From Macrotis lagotis (lineage: Eukaryota; Chordata; Mammalia; Peramelemorphia; Peramelidae): a stretch of DNA of 64,000 bases. This document shows positions 12,369 to 23,130 of this stretch, piece by piece (position 1 is the first letter of the stretch; each line of letters starts with the position of its first letter). The position numbers and the translations under genes were made by a program. Under the pieces are notes generated by a model. That model was not told the origin of the DNA, ran no database searches, and saw only the letters and a program-made list of their open reading frames with translations. The stretch covers positions 36,432,533-36,496,532 of the forward strand of contig NC_133665.1 in assembly GCF_037893015.1 (NCBI RefSeq), in the 5' to 3' direction.

Positions 12369-12384
12369 CATTTGAGGAATTCTT
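12369..12384. repeat. Target-site duplication, right copy (U6/L1 unit)
   Basis: This is an exact 16-nt match to 8868-8883. It begins immediately beyond the first nucleotide of the U6 copy. Confidence 0.95.
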
Positions 12385-12830
12385 GACACATGAGATTATT
12401 AGTCATTGTATAAAGACATATATAATACCTTCCCACCTCTTTGCTGTTGTTTATACTATATATAATCCATGCCTAGAACACCCCCTACCCATTATTTCTG
12501 CTTTTTAAAAGAGAGATGAGGGAGTATCAGTTCAGACCAGTTCTGGTCTCAATTCATTGATCTCATTGTTAAATGTGTTAAAATTGTTCAATTTTCAATG
12601 TGAACTTTACACCATTGACAAGAAGAGGAATGTAATCTGAATCTTTTCTCACAAAATATCATGTATCTCTTGTTATGTTTTATTCTTCATTTTAGTTCTT
12701 GTGTAATTTTGTACTTCATTGTGATGTGGAGGTTGCCTTCAATGCTCAAGGTGACACTGAGTACTCAAGTCAAGGTCTACTGGGTTCTAGCAATTATCAA
12801 TCAATCAACCAGTTAACAAGAATTTTACTA
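12385..12830. other. Unassigned sequence
   Basis: AT-rich flank of the U6/L1 insertion. I recognise no repeat or gene. Confidence 0.5.
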
Positions 12831-12834
12831 TGCC

Positions 12835-12962
12835 ATTTTTTTGATGCTATTCAGGGTTTTCTTGCTAGAGATGATAGAGTGGTTTGCTATTTCCCTATTC
12901 AGCTCATTTTACAAATGAGGAAACTGAGACAAGACTTTATCCACTGGACTACCTAGCTGCCC
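12835..12962 (-). repeat. RTE-tailed SINE fragment
   Basis: It is antisense to the tail shared by SINEs at 24.6-25.1 kb (AGTGGTTTGCTATTTCCCTA here). It then has TTTTACAAATGAGGAAACTG and ends in the head complement ACTACCTAGCTGCCC. Confidence 0.75.
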
Positions 12963-12979
12963 TATAAAAAGAGATAATA

Positions 12980-13300
12980 AGTGTTAATTCTGTGCCAGGC
13001 CCTCTCCTAAGTACTGAAGATACAAAGACAACTAGAGAGTTCCTGATCTCAAGGAGTTTACAGTCTAATGGAGACATTCTATCAAGTTGAAGAGACCTCC
13101 AGTCTGGCTCTGGTGATGAATTATCACCTGTACACCAAAGCTCAAAAACCCAAAGGTTGGCCATTGAGCACAAGATTTGTGCTTATCCTTATTTTATATT
13201 TTCTGCTGGAATATAAGTCCCATATAGGGAGAAGCTATCTTTTATTATCTATTTCATCTTCCTCAGTATAGGCACTTAATTAATGCTTTATTAGATAAAT
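12980..13300 (+). repeat. L2/THER-like fragments
   Basis: 12980-13075 contains 'aagtactgaagatacaaag' and 'tcaaggagtttacagtctaa', a widespread mammalian repeat segment. 13200-13300 has 'ggcacttaattaatgctt', like the L2 3' end. Confidence 0.5.
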
Positions 13301-13499
13301 GGGCAAACAGATAGGCATCAGTCTCCACTGATGTTTTGTGTTTGATTCTCTTTTATCTTAACAAAACTTTTGTTGCTTTAATAAGCTTTTATTTTCAAGG
13401 GTTAAAAAACTATATACGCTGTTGACTTCCTCATATAGACATATGAATGTAGGTTGAATTTAGAATTCTTATTAGACTCAAGATCCATGTTTAGAACCC

Positions 13500-13870
13500 A
13501 GAATTATAAAGGGACTTAAAATCCATCTAGTCTAATTTACTTGATGTAGAAATCCCTTTTAAAATAGCCTGACAAATGGCAATTCAGATTCTGCTTGAAT
13601 AGTGATGGAGATGTTACTCTCTGACTAGGCAGCCCATTACGTTTTTTTTGGACAGCTCTGGATGGAATTCATCCTTATGTTACACTGAAATATATTTCCC
13701 CCTAACTTCCATTCATTGTTCCTACTTCTGCCTCTAAAACCAGGGAAGATAACCAATTTTTTTTCATTCAGATCATTAGTTTATGTGAGGCTCTGCTAAA
13801 TGTTATTTTGCTGCCCACATTGTCTAAATAATTCAAAAGTAATTTTTGTGACCTGCCCCCCTTGGAATTA
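13500..13870 (-). mobile_element. CR1/L3 LINE 3'-region fragment
   Basis: Antisense CR1/L3 landmarks appear in order: GGGACTTAAAATCCATCTAG, 'aggcagcccattac', TTGGACAGCTCTGGATGGA and CTTCCATTCATTGTTCCTAC. Confidence 0.7.
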
Positions 13871-14039
13871 CAGTTTTAACTATATTTTAAAGAGTTTTAT
13901 TAGGAATACGAACCCTAAAAATCATATGCAGCTGTGCTGGTCTGCATAGTTTGGATTCATTCTTGAGGTGCAGGAAATGAATATGTAAAGCAACCCCATT
14001 TATGACTTAATGCAAATTTGATTTTATATCTGAATGAAT

Positions 14040-14775
14040 TTAGGAGACAGCCACACCATATTCCTGGGCTCCAGGATTCCAGCTTTTGCTATTCCTCACA
14101 TCGGGATGCTCAGTTTCTGTGTTTGGATATGTGTTATCCCCAGTGGCTGGAATGAAAGACCGCATCACTTCCATCATTTAGAATCTCTCTGTCCTTTCAA
14201 AGTCCAGCTCATGTGATTTTTATGTATATCTTTTTCTGATTCACCTAGCTGTTAATGCCTTTGCCTCCACCATTTTTCTCATCTAATATTTATTTTGCAA
14301 ATACTTATATAGGTGCGTGCACTTGGTTTATTGATTATTGAAGTAGAAGTCAGGAAATCCTTCCTTTGAACTCCCTGTTCAAATACAGACTTTGGGCACT
14401 TACTGTGTGACCCTGGACAAGTCTTTTCACTTCTGTCTCAGTTTCCTCATCTGCAAATGAGAGAAAAATATACATAATATTTATATATTACATATGTATT
14501 ATATATTGTTTAATATGTATAATATATAATGCATGCATATTATATAGTGTAAAAATATAAAATATTATACTATAATATAACAATAATAACTATTCCAGGT
14601 TTGTGATGAAGATTGAATGAGATAAATTTATAAAACACTTTGCATATCTTAATGCCAAAATGCTATTGCTGCTATTATCTTTTCCATTAGAATGTAAGTT
14701 TCTTTGAGGGTAAGGCTTGTTTCATTTTTGTCTTTGTATTCTCAGTGAATAAGTATATGTAGGGGCTTAATAAAT
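14040..14775 (+). mobile_element. L2 LINE 3' end split by a MIR-type SINE
   Basis: 14160-14310 carries 'aaagtccagctcatgtga' and TTCACCTAGCTGTTAATGCC. 14690-14775 carries 'gaatgtaagtttctttgagg' and GGGGCTTAATAAATATTTTT. Both are L2 3'-end text. The part between them (about 14335-14660) is a plus-strand SINE (TGTCTCAGTTTCCTCATCTG) with an AT-rich expansion at 14470-14585. Confidence 0.65.
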
Positions 14776-14929
14776 ATTTTTGATAAATTAGGAATATACA
14801 ATTAGACTGATTTGACACCAGATTGCTGAATACCTGTCTATACCTAAGGACTTTCTACCTTGAGGAAAAAAAAATTGAACTTTCTAATAAGTTAAATGGA
14901 TGTGGACACAGGCATATGTGGTCTTATTT

Positions 14930-15190
14930 TCTCTTTCTTATCTCCACTGGGAAATCTCTAGCTCCATTTCAGGCTCATTCAAACGTGACTTCCTACATGG
15001 AGTCTTTTTTGATTCTCCTAGTTAGTACTTCTGTCTTCTCTTCTCACCTCCTAAAATTTCTTTTATCTTTTTTTAATTTGCTTCCTTATGTACAGGTTGT
15101 TTGCAGTCAGGATGGTGTAAGCCTCTTGAAGGCAGAGACATTTTTCATTTTACTCTTTGCATTCTTAGGATCTAGAACATTAAATTCTTA
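14930..15190 (+). mobile_element. Second L2 LINE 3' end
   Basis: It contains 'ccatttcaggctcattcaaa', CTACATGGAGTCTTTTTTGA and 'gcctcttgaaggcagagaca'. It duplicates the L2 segment just upstream but is a separate copy. The 122-codon frame over it has no domain. Confidence 0.6.
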
Positions 15191-15199
15191 GGATTACAG

Positions 15200-15590
15200 C
15201 CTTAATACTAGATCTCAGTGTCTCCCTCTAGTCTAAATCCATCCATTTGAAGATGAGGAAACTTAGGTTCAGGGCTATTATGATTTGCCCAAAGGAAAAG
15301 GAGTAAATGGTAGAGTAGGATTTGAACTTCTGATTCCATACATAGCCAGTAATACTCTTTCCACTAGAGCACAACTTAATAAACATGTGTTGAAATGAAT
15401 TGAACTTCATTAACCCTTGTACTTTTCCAGATTCAGCCCTTTGTTCTGGGTTTGTCTCTTCTCCTCTGGCACTTTGGGTAAATCTCTTAATCTAACCTGG
15501 AACTTGCTTTCTTCATCTGTAAAATGAAGTTGAACAAGATATTCTCTAAGGGCTCTTCTACTTTAAGTCTATGCTATTATGCTATTATGA
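15200..15590. repeat. Two MIR-type SINEs, minus then plus
   Basis: 15200-15375 is minus (AAGATGAGGAAACTTAGGTT, then AGTAGGATTTGAACTTCTGA). 15440-15590 is plus (CTTCATCTGTAAAATGAAGT, then AACAAGATATTCTCTAAGGG). Confidence 0.65.
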
Positions 15591-15594
15591 AGTA

Positions 15595-15985
15595 TTTGGA
15601 GACAACTGTCTTCTCTCCAATAAGACTTCTTTAATTGAACCCAATTATCTCCAATTCTTTTAATAAATTCTCATATATCATGGTGTCTAGTCTAGACATA
15701 ACATTCTAGTTTTCTTCTTCCATATGTGTTCTAGTTTTCCAGTATCTTTTATAAACTGTTATCTCTAGAACTGAACATAGTTTCTAGTTGTATTCTGAAA
15801 AGTTCTGAGCACAGTGGGACTATTTAGTATTATGTTCTTTGTTCAGTCTTGAATGTTACACTTTACTTTTTTTGTCAAGTTATGTAACAAGAAGTCAGAG
15901 ACTGTAATCATATGGTTAACATAGCTTTCTAAAGTCAAAGTTGGTGGTGAAACTGAAATTAGAACCCAGTTCAGGATGCTAATCT
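15595..15985 (-). mobile_element. CR1/L3 fragment and MIR fragment
   Basis: 15595-15870 is antisense CR1/L3 (CTCTAGAACTGAACATAGTT, then CACAGTGGGACTATTTAGTA). 15885-15985 is a minus MIR end with 'aaattagaacccagttca'. Confidence 0.6.
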
Positions 15986-15989
15986 TCAA

Positions 15990-16569
15990 GATGAAAAGAA
16001 GAATACTTCCTTTTCCATTCCAGAAAAATGATTAGAGAGATGTTTTGGCAAATATAAAGGGTTATACAGTAGAAAAATATAGAGAAGGTAGAGATAATTT
16101 GACCTATTCTAAAGCTTCAGTTTCATTATTCTGCATAGCTAGGCTTAACAGTTGGCAATAAAATAAGGGGAAGTACAGGAATTTTTGTGGGACAGAGACA
16201 ATTTTTAATTCTAAATACAAGTGACTGCTATAGTACGGTATGACTGAGAGGTATAGTGAGAATTAATTTTATTGTCTTCATCCAGAGTTAATTTAGTGTG
16301 CTGCCATCAAACTGAAACAGCTGAACTAAAACCACCAGCAGCAACAGCATCAGCATTTAAAACTGTCTCTTAAATGGTACTGGAGATAACGGAATATAAG
16401 AAAAGGAATAAAGATGAGAGATCATGGTTTTTTAATTTGGGTTGAACACCTGATAGACGAATTCTTCACAGGGTAATATAATTTGCTTTTTAGAAAATAT
16501 TCTTTATATACAATAATATCAGTGTAATATTACCTGACTTCAGACCTTTAGACTTTTTATGATTAAAGT
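15990..16569. other. Unassigned sequence
   Basis: No repeat, RNA gene or coding frame was recognised. Confidence 0.5.
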
Positions 16570-16642
16570 CCTTCCTTCCTTCCTTCCTTCCTTCCTTCCT
16601 TCCTTCCTTCCTTCCTTCCTTCCTTCCTTCCTTCCTTCCTTC
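16570..16642 (+). repeat. (CTTC)n microsatellite
   Basis: About 18 near-perfect CTTC units over 73 bp. Confidence 0.97.
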
Positions 16643-16654
16643 GTTCTCTCTTCC

Positions 16655-17430
16655 ACTTTCCAAGCAAACACTGGAAATACAAAGCTAAAAATTTATCACG
16701 TCATGACCTGAAGATAATTATATTCTACTAGAGGGAACAACATGTATACAGATAAACAAATTCAAAATACTCAAAAGAATGACCTTGAAATTTTCTAGAG
16801 GAAAGACATTTAACAATCTTTGAAATTCAGAATAGTGTTCTTATAAGAGGTCACTCTTAATCTTAAGCCTTCAAGTGTTAAGGTATTCTAAAAGGTGGAA
16901 GTAAGGAGGGACTGCATTCTGTGACAAAGCAAGGAGGTGAGAGATGGAATGCTATATTATGAAAAGCAAATTGGAGAATTTGTAGGGAATAAAAAGTGCA
17001 TGAAAAAAAGAGTATTATTGTTCATTGTACTCATAATGGTGGGCTGGAACCAGACTGTGAAGGACTCCAAGTGCCAAAGAGAAGTTTGACTTTTATCCTA
17101 GGTCAGATGAAGGAACAACAGGAGCTTTTTTGATCAAGAGCATGCCATGATTGGAGGATGGATTGAAGAGATGAAGAGAAGTAAGGCAGGGAAGTGATCA
17201 TAATGGTTTAGGCAAGAAGTAAGAAGGGCATAAATAAGGTGGAGAGAATGGAGAAAAGGAAATCAGTGTCTGAGATATGAAAACCTTGAAAACAGATTAG
17301 ATAAGAGTAATGAAGATTCTAGGTCCACTCTGGGATTGCAAACTTGGGTTTGTTGGTGATCTTGATGGAAATAGAGGCATTAGACTAAGGAAAGAGGTGC
17401 TTTTTATGGGAAGGGTTTTTTTGGTAGAGA
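16655..17430 (-). mobile_element. L2 LINE, ORF2 3' part (antisense)
   Basis: The plus strand reads 'gtgaaggactccaagtgcca', 'gattggaggatggattgaag' and 'aaggcagggaagtgatcata', then 'attctaggtccactctggga'. This is the order found in antisense mammalian L2 text. 16655-16770 is more diverged. It is an old fossil with no usable frame. Confidence 0.6.
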
Positions 17431-17906
17431 AAAAGAATAGATTAGAATGATTTCTTACCTAGACTATTTAGAACTGCAAAAAATAATTATATCATTGCTA
17501 AAGTTGCCATCATAAGTGCTTAGCCCACAGAAGGTAAGGGGATCGGGGGAAATTGTTGAGGTCTCTCTTTGTCCATATTCAGACCCTGATCACAATCTGG
17601 GCCCCCATAGTGCTAAAGTGGAGCAGGGACCCTCCTCACAGTTCCAGGGTAGAGGGGAGTGCTTGTGGTCATCCACAGACCAGAGCACAGGCCAGAAGTG
17701 CAGTCAGAGCCTCTCATAAGACATTGAAGGAACTGAGGTCCTTGTGGGAGTGTCCCAATAACAACTCAAAAGCTTGGGAAGCACCTCAAAAACCAGGGCA
17801 CAGGCTGGGGAAATGAGTAAACAGAAAAAAAGGAACCTGGCCATAGCAATTACTTTGGTTCCATGGAGGAACAAAACATACACTTAGAAAATGAGAAAGT
17901 CCAAGC

Positions 17907-18050
17907 TTGGTGCAGTGGATAGAATACTGGCCCTGGAGTCAGGAGTACCTGAGTTCAAATCCGGCCTCAAACACTTAATAATTACCTAGCTGTGTGGCCT
18001 TGGGCAAGCTATTGAACCCCACTGCCTTGGAAAAAACCTAAAAAACAAAA
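17907..18050 (+). repeat. Young tRNA-SINE inside the half-L1
   Basis: It lacks the first bases of the head and starts TTGGTGCAGTGGATAGAATA. It then has TAATAATTACCTAGCTGTGT and an A-rich tail. The near-repeat AAATGAGAAAGTCC (17889-17902) / AAATTGAGAAAATCC (18052-18066) is a likely target-site duplication. Confidence 0.9.
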
Positions 18051-18929
18051 GAAATTGAGAAAATCCACTAATCTCCTCCTGAAAGGGATCCAAAAAAATA
18101 ACCCCCAGGAATATTATAGCCAAGTTCCAGAACTCCCAATCAAAGAAAATATTGCAAGTAGCTAAAGGTAAAGAATTCAAATATCATGGAGCTACAGTCA
18201 GGATTTAGCAGGACTTAGCAGCATCCACATTAAGAGCTCATAGGACTTGGAATATAATATTCTAGAAGGCAAAAGAACTTGGAATGCAACCAAAAATCAA
18301 CTACCCAGAGAAACTGAACATCCTCTTCCAGGGGAAAAGATGGATTGTCAATGAAATGGGAATTTCAAATGTTCCTGTTGAAATAGTCAGAGCTGAACAG
18401 AAAATTTGATCTTCAAGTACAGGACTCAAGTGAAGCATAGAGAGGATGGACATGAAGGGTAAATTATGAGGAATTTAATGACGTTGAACAGTGTGTATTC
18501 CTGCATGGGAAGATGATACTGATAATACTCATAGGAACCTTCTCATTTACTAGAGCAGTTAGAATGAGTTTTTATAGATGAGGCAGAGGAGGGATCAGAA
18601 TATAAAGGTATAATATATTTTTAAAATGGAGTCAATGGGTGAAAAGGAAATGTATTGGCAGAAAGGGAAAGGGGAGATAGAATAGGCTAAGATATTTTAT
18701 ATCAAAGAGTCAAGGAAATAGCTTATGTGATGGTTTGGAAGGGGGTAAGGCAATGGGGAATGAGGGAGCCTTCATTCTCATAGGAAATGGCTCAGAGAGG
18801 GAAAAAACATACATCCTTAACAGGGCACAGGAATCTAGAGGAAAAAGGAGAGAAAGGGGGAGGGGGGGATGTAGGTGATAGAGGAGAGGGTAGAACATGG
18901 GAGAGGATAGTCAGATATAACATACTTTC

Positions 18930-19080
18930 TTTTTTACTCTTTTGCAAGATGGTGGCGGGATTGGATGGCCTGTCCAGGACCACAGGGCTGGTTGGTTGCT
19001 GGGTTTCTAGGGTGGATGTGAACTTGGGGACCCCTGGCCTCAGGGCTGGCGCTCTGTCTGCTGCGCCACTCAGCTGACCC
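18930..19080 (-). repeat. Divergent GC-rich SINE subfamily copy
   Basis: It aligns end to end with the antisense of the young SINE: CTTTTGCAAG at the tail, GGACCACAGGGCTGG, CAGGGCTGGCGCTCT, and CTGCGCCACTCAGCTGACCC at the head. It differs at many sites, mostly toward G or C (for example GGTTGGTTGCTGGG where the common form has GGTAATTATTAAG). Flanks AACATACTTT / ATTGTATGCTTTT may be a decayed target duplication. Confidence 0.75.
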
Positions 19081-19409
19081 ATTGTATGCTTTTGAAGAGG
19101 GACAAAGTAAAAGGAGAGAGAAAATATAATAAATAGTAGTGGGGAGGAATGGATGGAGGGAATTACAATCAGCAACTGCAACTGTGGAAAAATATGGAAG
19201 TAACTTCTCTGATGGTCTTATGATAAAGAATATGATCCACCACAGAGACAGAGCTGATGGTATCAGAACCCAGACTGAAGCACATCACCCCCTTTGTTTC
19301 ACTTTATTTCTCATGAGATTTTTTTGGTGGGGGAGGGGGGATTATGTTTATTCTCACAAGACTATTTTAGTAGTGTGTAAATAAATAAAAATGTAATTTA
19401 AAAAAAGAA

Positions 19410-20325
19410 TTGTGTTACCTACATTGAGCAGAGAATCTTTCATACATTAATAGGTGCTTAATAAATGTTGACTTGAATATTAAAAAAAAATAAAGATGCC
19501 ATCATGAGGCATTTCCATTTACTTAGTAATGACTGAATAGTTGGAATTAACTCAGAAAGGACTAAATTGAATGTATAAAGTATCAGATATAAAACAGACA
19601 CTAAAGAATTCTCATTTATGTGAAAAGGTAAGTGATAATTAAAATAAAAATAATATAATATCAAATAAATAAGATATGCAAAGTGGTAAAAATTTACAAA
19701 AAATAATCAAGAAGTAGGATTTTCATCTAGCCCTAATGTGAGGGAATGGTTCAATTAAGAGATACTCTTTTTCTCTTCCAGGCAAAACTCAATTTGTACT
19801 TTTTCTGATAGAATTCTAATATTTCACACTGTTTGATTTGCTCACTAACAGCATATACTTATTAACAATTTCAACCTCCATAAACTTAACTGACTCAGAG
19901 ATGCTCTTTCTCTGATAAAAATCAACCTATCCAACCTAGATATGTTTTCTTTTTGTTTATAGCTGTGATTTCTCAGGATCATAGATTTAGATAACTTCTT
20001 GGGATTATTACAGAGGAGATTTTCAGCCAGGCATGTGTTGGAGTAGATAACCTCTGTGGTACCTTGCATTCTTTGTTCTATGATTGTGTATGGAGGATTC
20101 ATATATATGGAACTATTGGGAGATAAGGATGGAGATTTGATTGTGAACAGCTAGTATAGGAATTTAATGAAGGCTAAAAATGTCATAAGGTTAAATTTTA
20201 TTTAAAACATTATTTAAAAATATAATTTAAGAAAGTATTTTAAATATAAAAAACCTTGATTTTGTTTTTTGAAAGGGAGAGATGCATTTATAGAATCTTA
20301 AGAGAGATATCATGCCATAATGCAT
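19410..20325. other. Unassigned sequence
   Basis: A weak L2-like 3' motif (AGGTGCTTAATAAATGTTGA) lies at 19451-19470. Otherwise nothing was recognised. Confidence 0.5.
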
Positions 20326-20329
20326 AGAA

Positions 20330-20525
20330 TGAGAATAGAATTGAATACATGGAAGAGAAGGACTTGAATGCAAATTTCACCCTAAGTTTTGTTCTTTAGG
20401 TCCTTATTAGTTGTATCACCCTGGGCAGGTGACTTAAGCTCTCTGTGCCTCAGTTTCTTCATTTGCCAAATTGGGGGAGCAAGGTATTGGTTTAAATGGC
20501 ATCTACTATCCTTTCTAGATCTAAT
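20330..20525 (+). repeat. MIR-type SINE
   Basis: It contains 'tgtatcaccctgggcaggtg' and GTGCCTCAGTTTCTTCATTT, with a decayed CR1/L3-like tail. Confidence 0.65.
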
Positions 20526-20529
20526 TGTA

Positions 20530-22685
20530 TGCTCATATGATCATTAATTTAATTTTGTGTTAATAGTATAAATATATCATTTTGGTGTTCATTAAAATGA
20601 CAACTGTAATACTAAGCAATCTTTCTAAATAAAATGAGCTTCATTTAAATAGTATCATTTTAATCAGTTTGAGCAGAATTTAGATTATTTGGAATCTAGA
20701 TACCATGAAAAACTTTGGAAAAAACCTATTGTGTAGCATGGATAGTATTTAATGCTTAGAATTTCATTCAATAATATACTTTTTAAAAATCATACATGTC
20801 TCTGAAAAGAGCTAAAATAAAATGTACTATGCTTAAAATGCAGAGATGACTACTGCTTCACTTTAAATTGTTTCTTCAACTGAAAATATTCCCTGTTCTA
20901 TTGGGGAAATATTTTCTAGCAAAGTTGTTTTTAAAATTAATTTTGGTTAATAGAATTCTACTTTCCCATTGAGTTCATAGTAAAAGGAGAGATTTGCCCT
21001 ATGGAAGCACACTCTTCAGAAGGCTCAATGAAAAATTTTTGCTGATTGTGGTGGAATGTATAAATAAATGAATTCAAAAGCATCTATTAAGTACTTACTT
21101 TTTGCCAAACACTGTGATAAGTGGTAAGACTATGAATAGAAGCTCCTCACTCTGAACTGAGTCAGTGTTTGCACAACTCTCTCCACTTACTCCAATAGGA
21201 AAGATAGTTGTGTGCTTATAGAAAAGGGGAAGAAAATTTTCCCATCAAGGAAAGGAAAGCTCTTTTCTTGCTTATAACTGAGGAGGTTTTACTTTGACCC
21301 TTTCCTAGGTTGAAAGTTGGAAGAAAGGATTTTTTTTCTCCCATCCATAAAATGGGGGGTTATTTGGCTGAGGAATGGGGGTAGAAAAAGATGAGTTGCT
21401 CACTTTAAAGATATGGTAGACTGTACAAGAGTAAGTACGCCACCATCAGAGATTGAGTTCAAGCTTTCCTTACCAGTTATGAGTTTAGAAAAAATCATGA
21501 CCCGATCTAGGTGGGGTTTTACTGTATCTATTCAGGATTATAATCAATGTTGGTTTTTAATACTTTAATATTATTCTTTTTCTTCTTATTAAATATTTAT
21601 GATTTCAAAGCTATTCTTTACCTGGATCTGTTAGCACAATGAGCAACTAAAAACCTATCCTTGAGTTCACCTTTTAAATTCCTAGTTTTCTGCATGGGTA
21701 GGATAAAACAAGTTAAGAAAGGTAAATTATGATTAAACATAACCATAGTTTGATTGTGAATCTCTAAGGGTTCATTGATCTGGCTCTTGAAGGGGAGGGC
21801 ATCCATCAGAACTTTCCAGAAAAAGTTAGGGGGATTACCAATTTCACACAAACTATGAATAATAGGTGCATTATTTTCTGCCTGTGGGGAATTGTAGCAT
21901 TTTGCAGATTTCTTCGCTGTAGTCAGCAACACCTTTCTTCCCCCTAAGGAACTTATTGAAAGTATGATAATCCCTTGACTTCACACTTGCAGTTCATGGA
22001 GGTTTTCATCTTTCCTCCTCAATTTCCCTGGGTATTTATGAGAACTAATAGAGCTGACTTGTGGCATCACACTTCCCAAGGGTGCCACTACCTAACTGTA
22101 GCCTGAATCAGTTAATTCTTTCAGTTCTCATTAACAATAGGAACTTGATAGCTAAGGAGGAAATTATAGGAACTTTAGCAGGAAGGGACTGCTTCATCCT
22201 AGAATTTCTGAGAAAGAAGGGGAGAAAAGTTGAAAATATACCCTAGATTTTTGAAAGAACAAATTTCAAAGGTTTCAGGGAGACATTAAGTAATATCCTA
22301 TGAACTGAAGTTCTATAGGTAAAGTCAACCTGTGAAAATTAGGAATTTCTCAAGATTGAGATTTAAAAAAGTCCAAACAGAAAGTATTTGGAGGAGGAAG
22401 AAGAAGTCAAGACTCCCAAAGAAATTGGTTTGGATGAACAAGGAAGCCAACCACTTTGGCTTTAAGTTTGTTATAAAAAGACATCGACACAAAATGGAGT
22501 CAAGGGAAAGTAATGAAGAATACATACAAATGTGAGGCAAGAATGTTATTGTGAGTGATAGAGCTCAGAATGAGATAAGGTTTTCAAGAAAAATTAAAAG
22601 AATAAGAAAAAGGTTTTTTTTTTTTTTTAAATCCATGTGAAGAAAAGAAAGATCAACTAAGGAGTACTTATGCCTAAAAAAGGGG
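20530..22685. other. Unassigned sequence; one 104-codon minus frame
   Basis: No repeats were recognised over about 2.1 kb. The minus-strand frame 21618-21932 encodes a product with GNPPNFFWKVLMDALPFK and no domain I know. Its codon use and lack of context give no support for a gene. A T-run lies at 22614-22628. Confidence 0.4.
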
Positions 22686-22689
22686 GGAA

Positions 22690-22870
22690 GGGGAAAATTC
22701 ATTTATTAAATATCTACTATTGACTAGGTACTAAGCTAAATAAATATTAGATCCTACAACAACTCTGATAAGAATGGACCTATTACTATTATCTCCTTTT
22801 TTAATATTGTGAAAATGGAGACAGACAAGCCCATATAGCTTGTAAGAAAGACTGAATGACCACTTACCAG
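22690..22870 (-). repeat. MIR-type SINE
   Basis: It reads 'ttattaaatatctactattg', 'caacaactctgataaga' and 'tgtgaaaatggagacagac', in antisense order. Confidence 0.5.
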
Positions 22871-22974
22871 GTCTATTATAAAAGGGTCAAGAACAGATAG
22901 GACTAGATGGCCATTTTCTCATCTTTTCTCCAACATCTAAGTTATGATTATGTAGCATCCAGTTTCATTTAAAT

Positions 22975-23130
22975 AATCTTTTCATCATCATAACTGTAGT
23001 CATTATGGATACTATTTTCTTGATTTGGCTTACTTCAATCTATATTAGTTCATGCAGGACTTCCCATATTTCTTTGAGTTTCTCATAATTATCATTTCTT
23101 ACAATACTATAATATTCCATTATACTTAGA
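22975..23130 (-). mobile_element. L1 3'-region fragment
   Basis: It contains 'tattagttcatgcaggactt', 'catttcttacaatactataa' and ATATTCCATTATACTTAG. It resembles the end of L1 ORF2 in the copies at 9.5 kb and 54.9 kb but is more diverged. Confidence 0.6.

Larger units (their letters stand above)
17500..19406 (+). mobile_element. ORF1-only half-L1-like element
   Basis: A 5'UTR-like stretch is followed by the usual ORF1 start at 17813 (MSKQKKRNLAI). The coiled-coil region is then missing. ORF1 resumes at about 18050 with the C-terminal RNA-binding part ('gaatattatagccaagttcc', 'ctacccagagaaactgaac'). After ORF1 comes about 950 bp of purine-rich 3' sequence ending in AATAAATAAAAATG and an A-rich tail near 19400. 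I see no ORF2. This fits half-L1 (HAL1-type) elements, which carry ORF1 only. Stops and frame shifts show it is inactive. I could not find a convincing target-site duplication. Confidence 0.65.

Noticed and set aside
16570-16642. CRISPR-like or satellite array
   Set aside because: Simple four-base microsatellite with no spacers. No array of repeats with unique spacers exists in the window.
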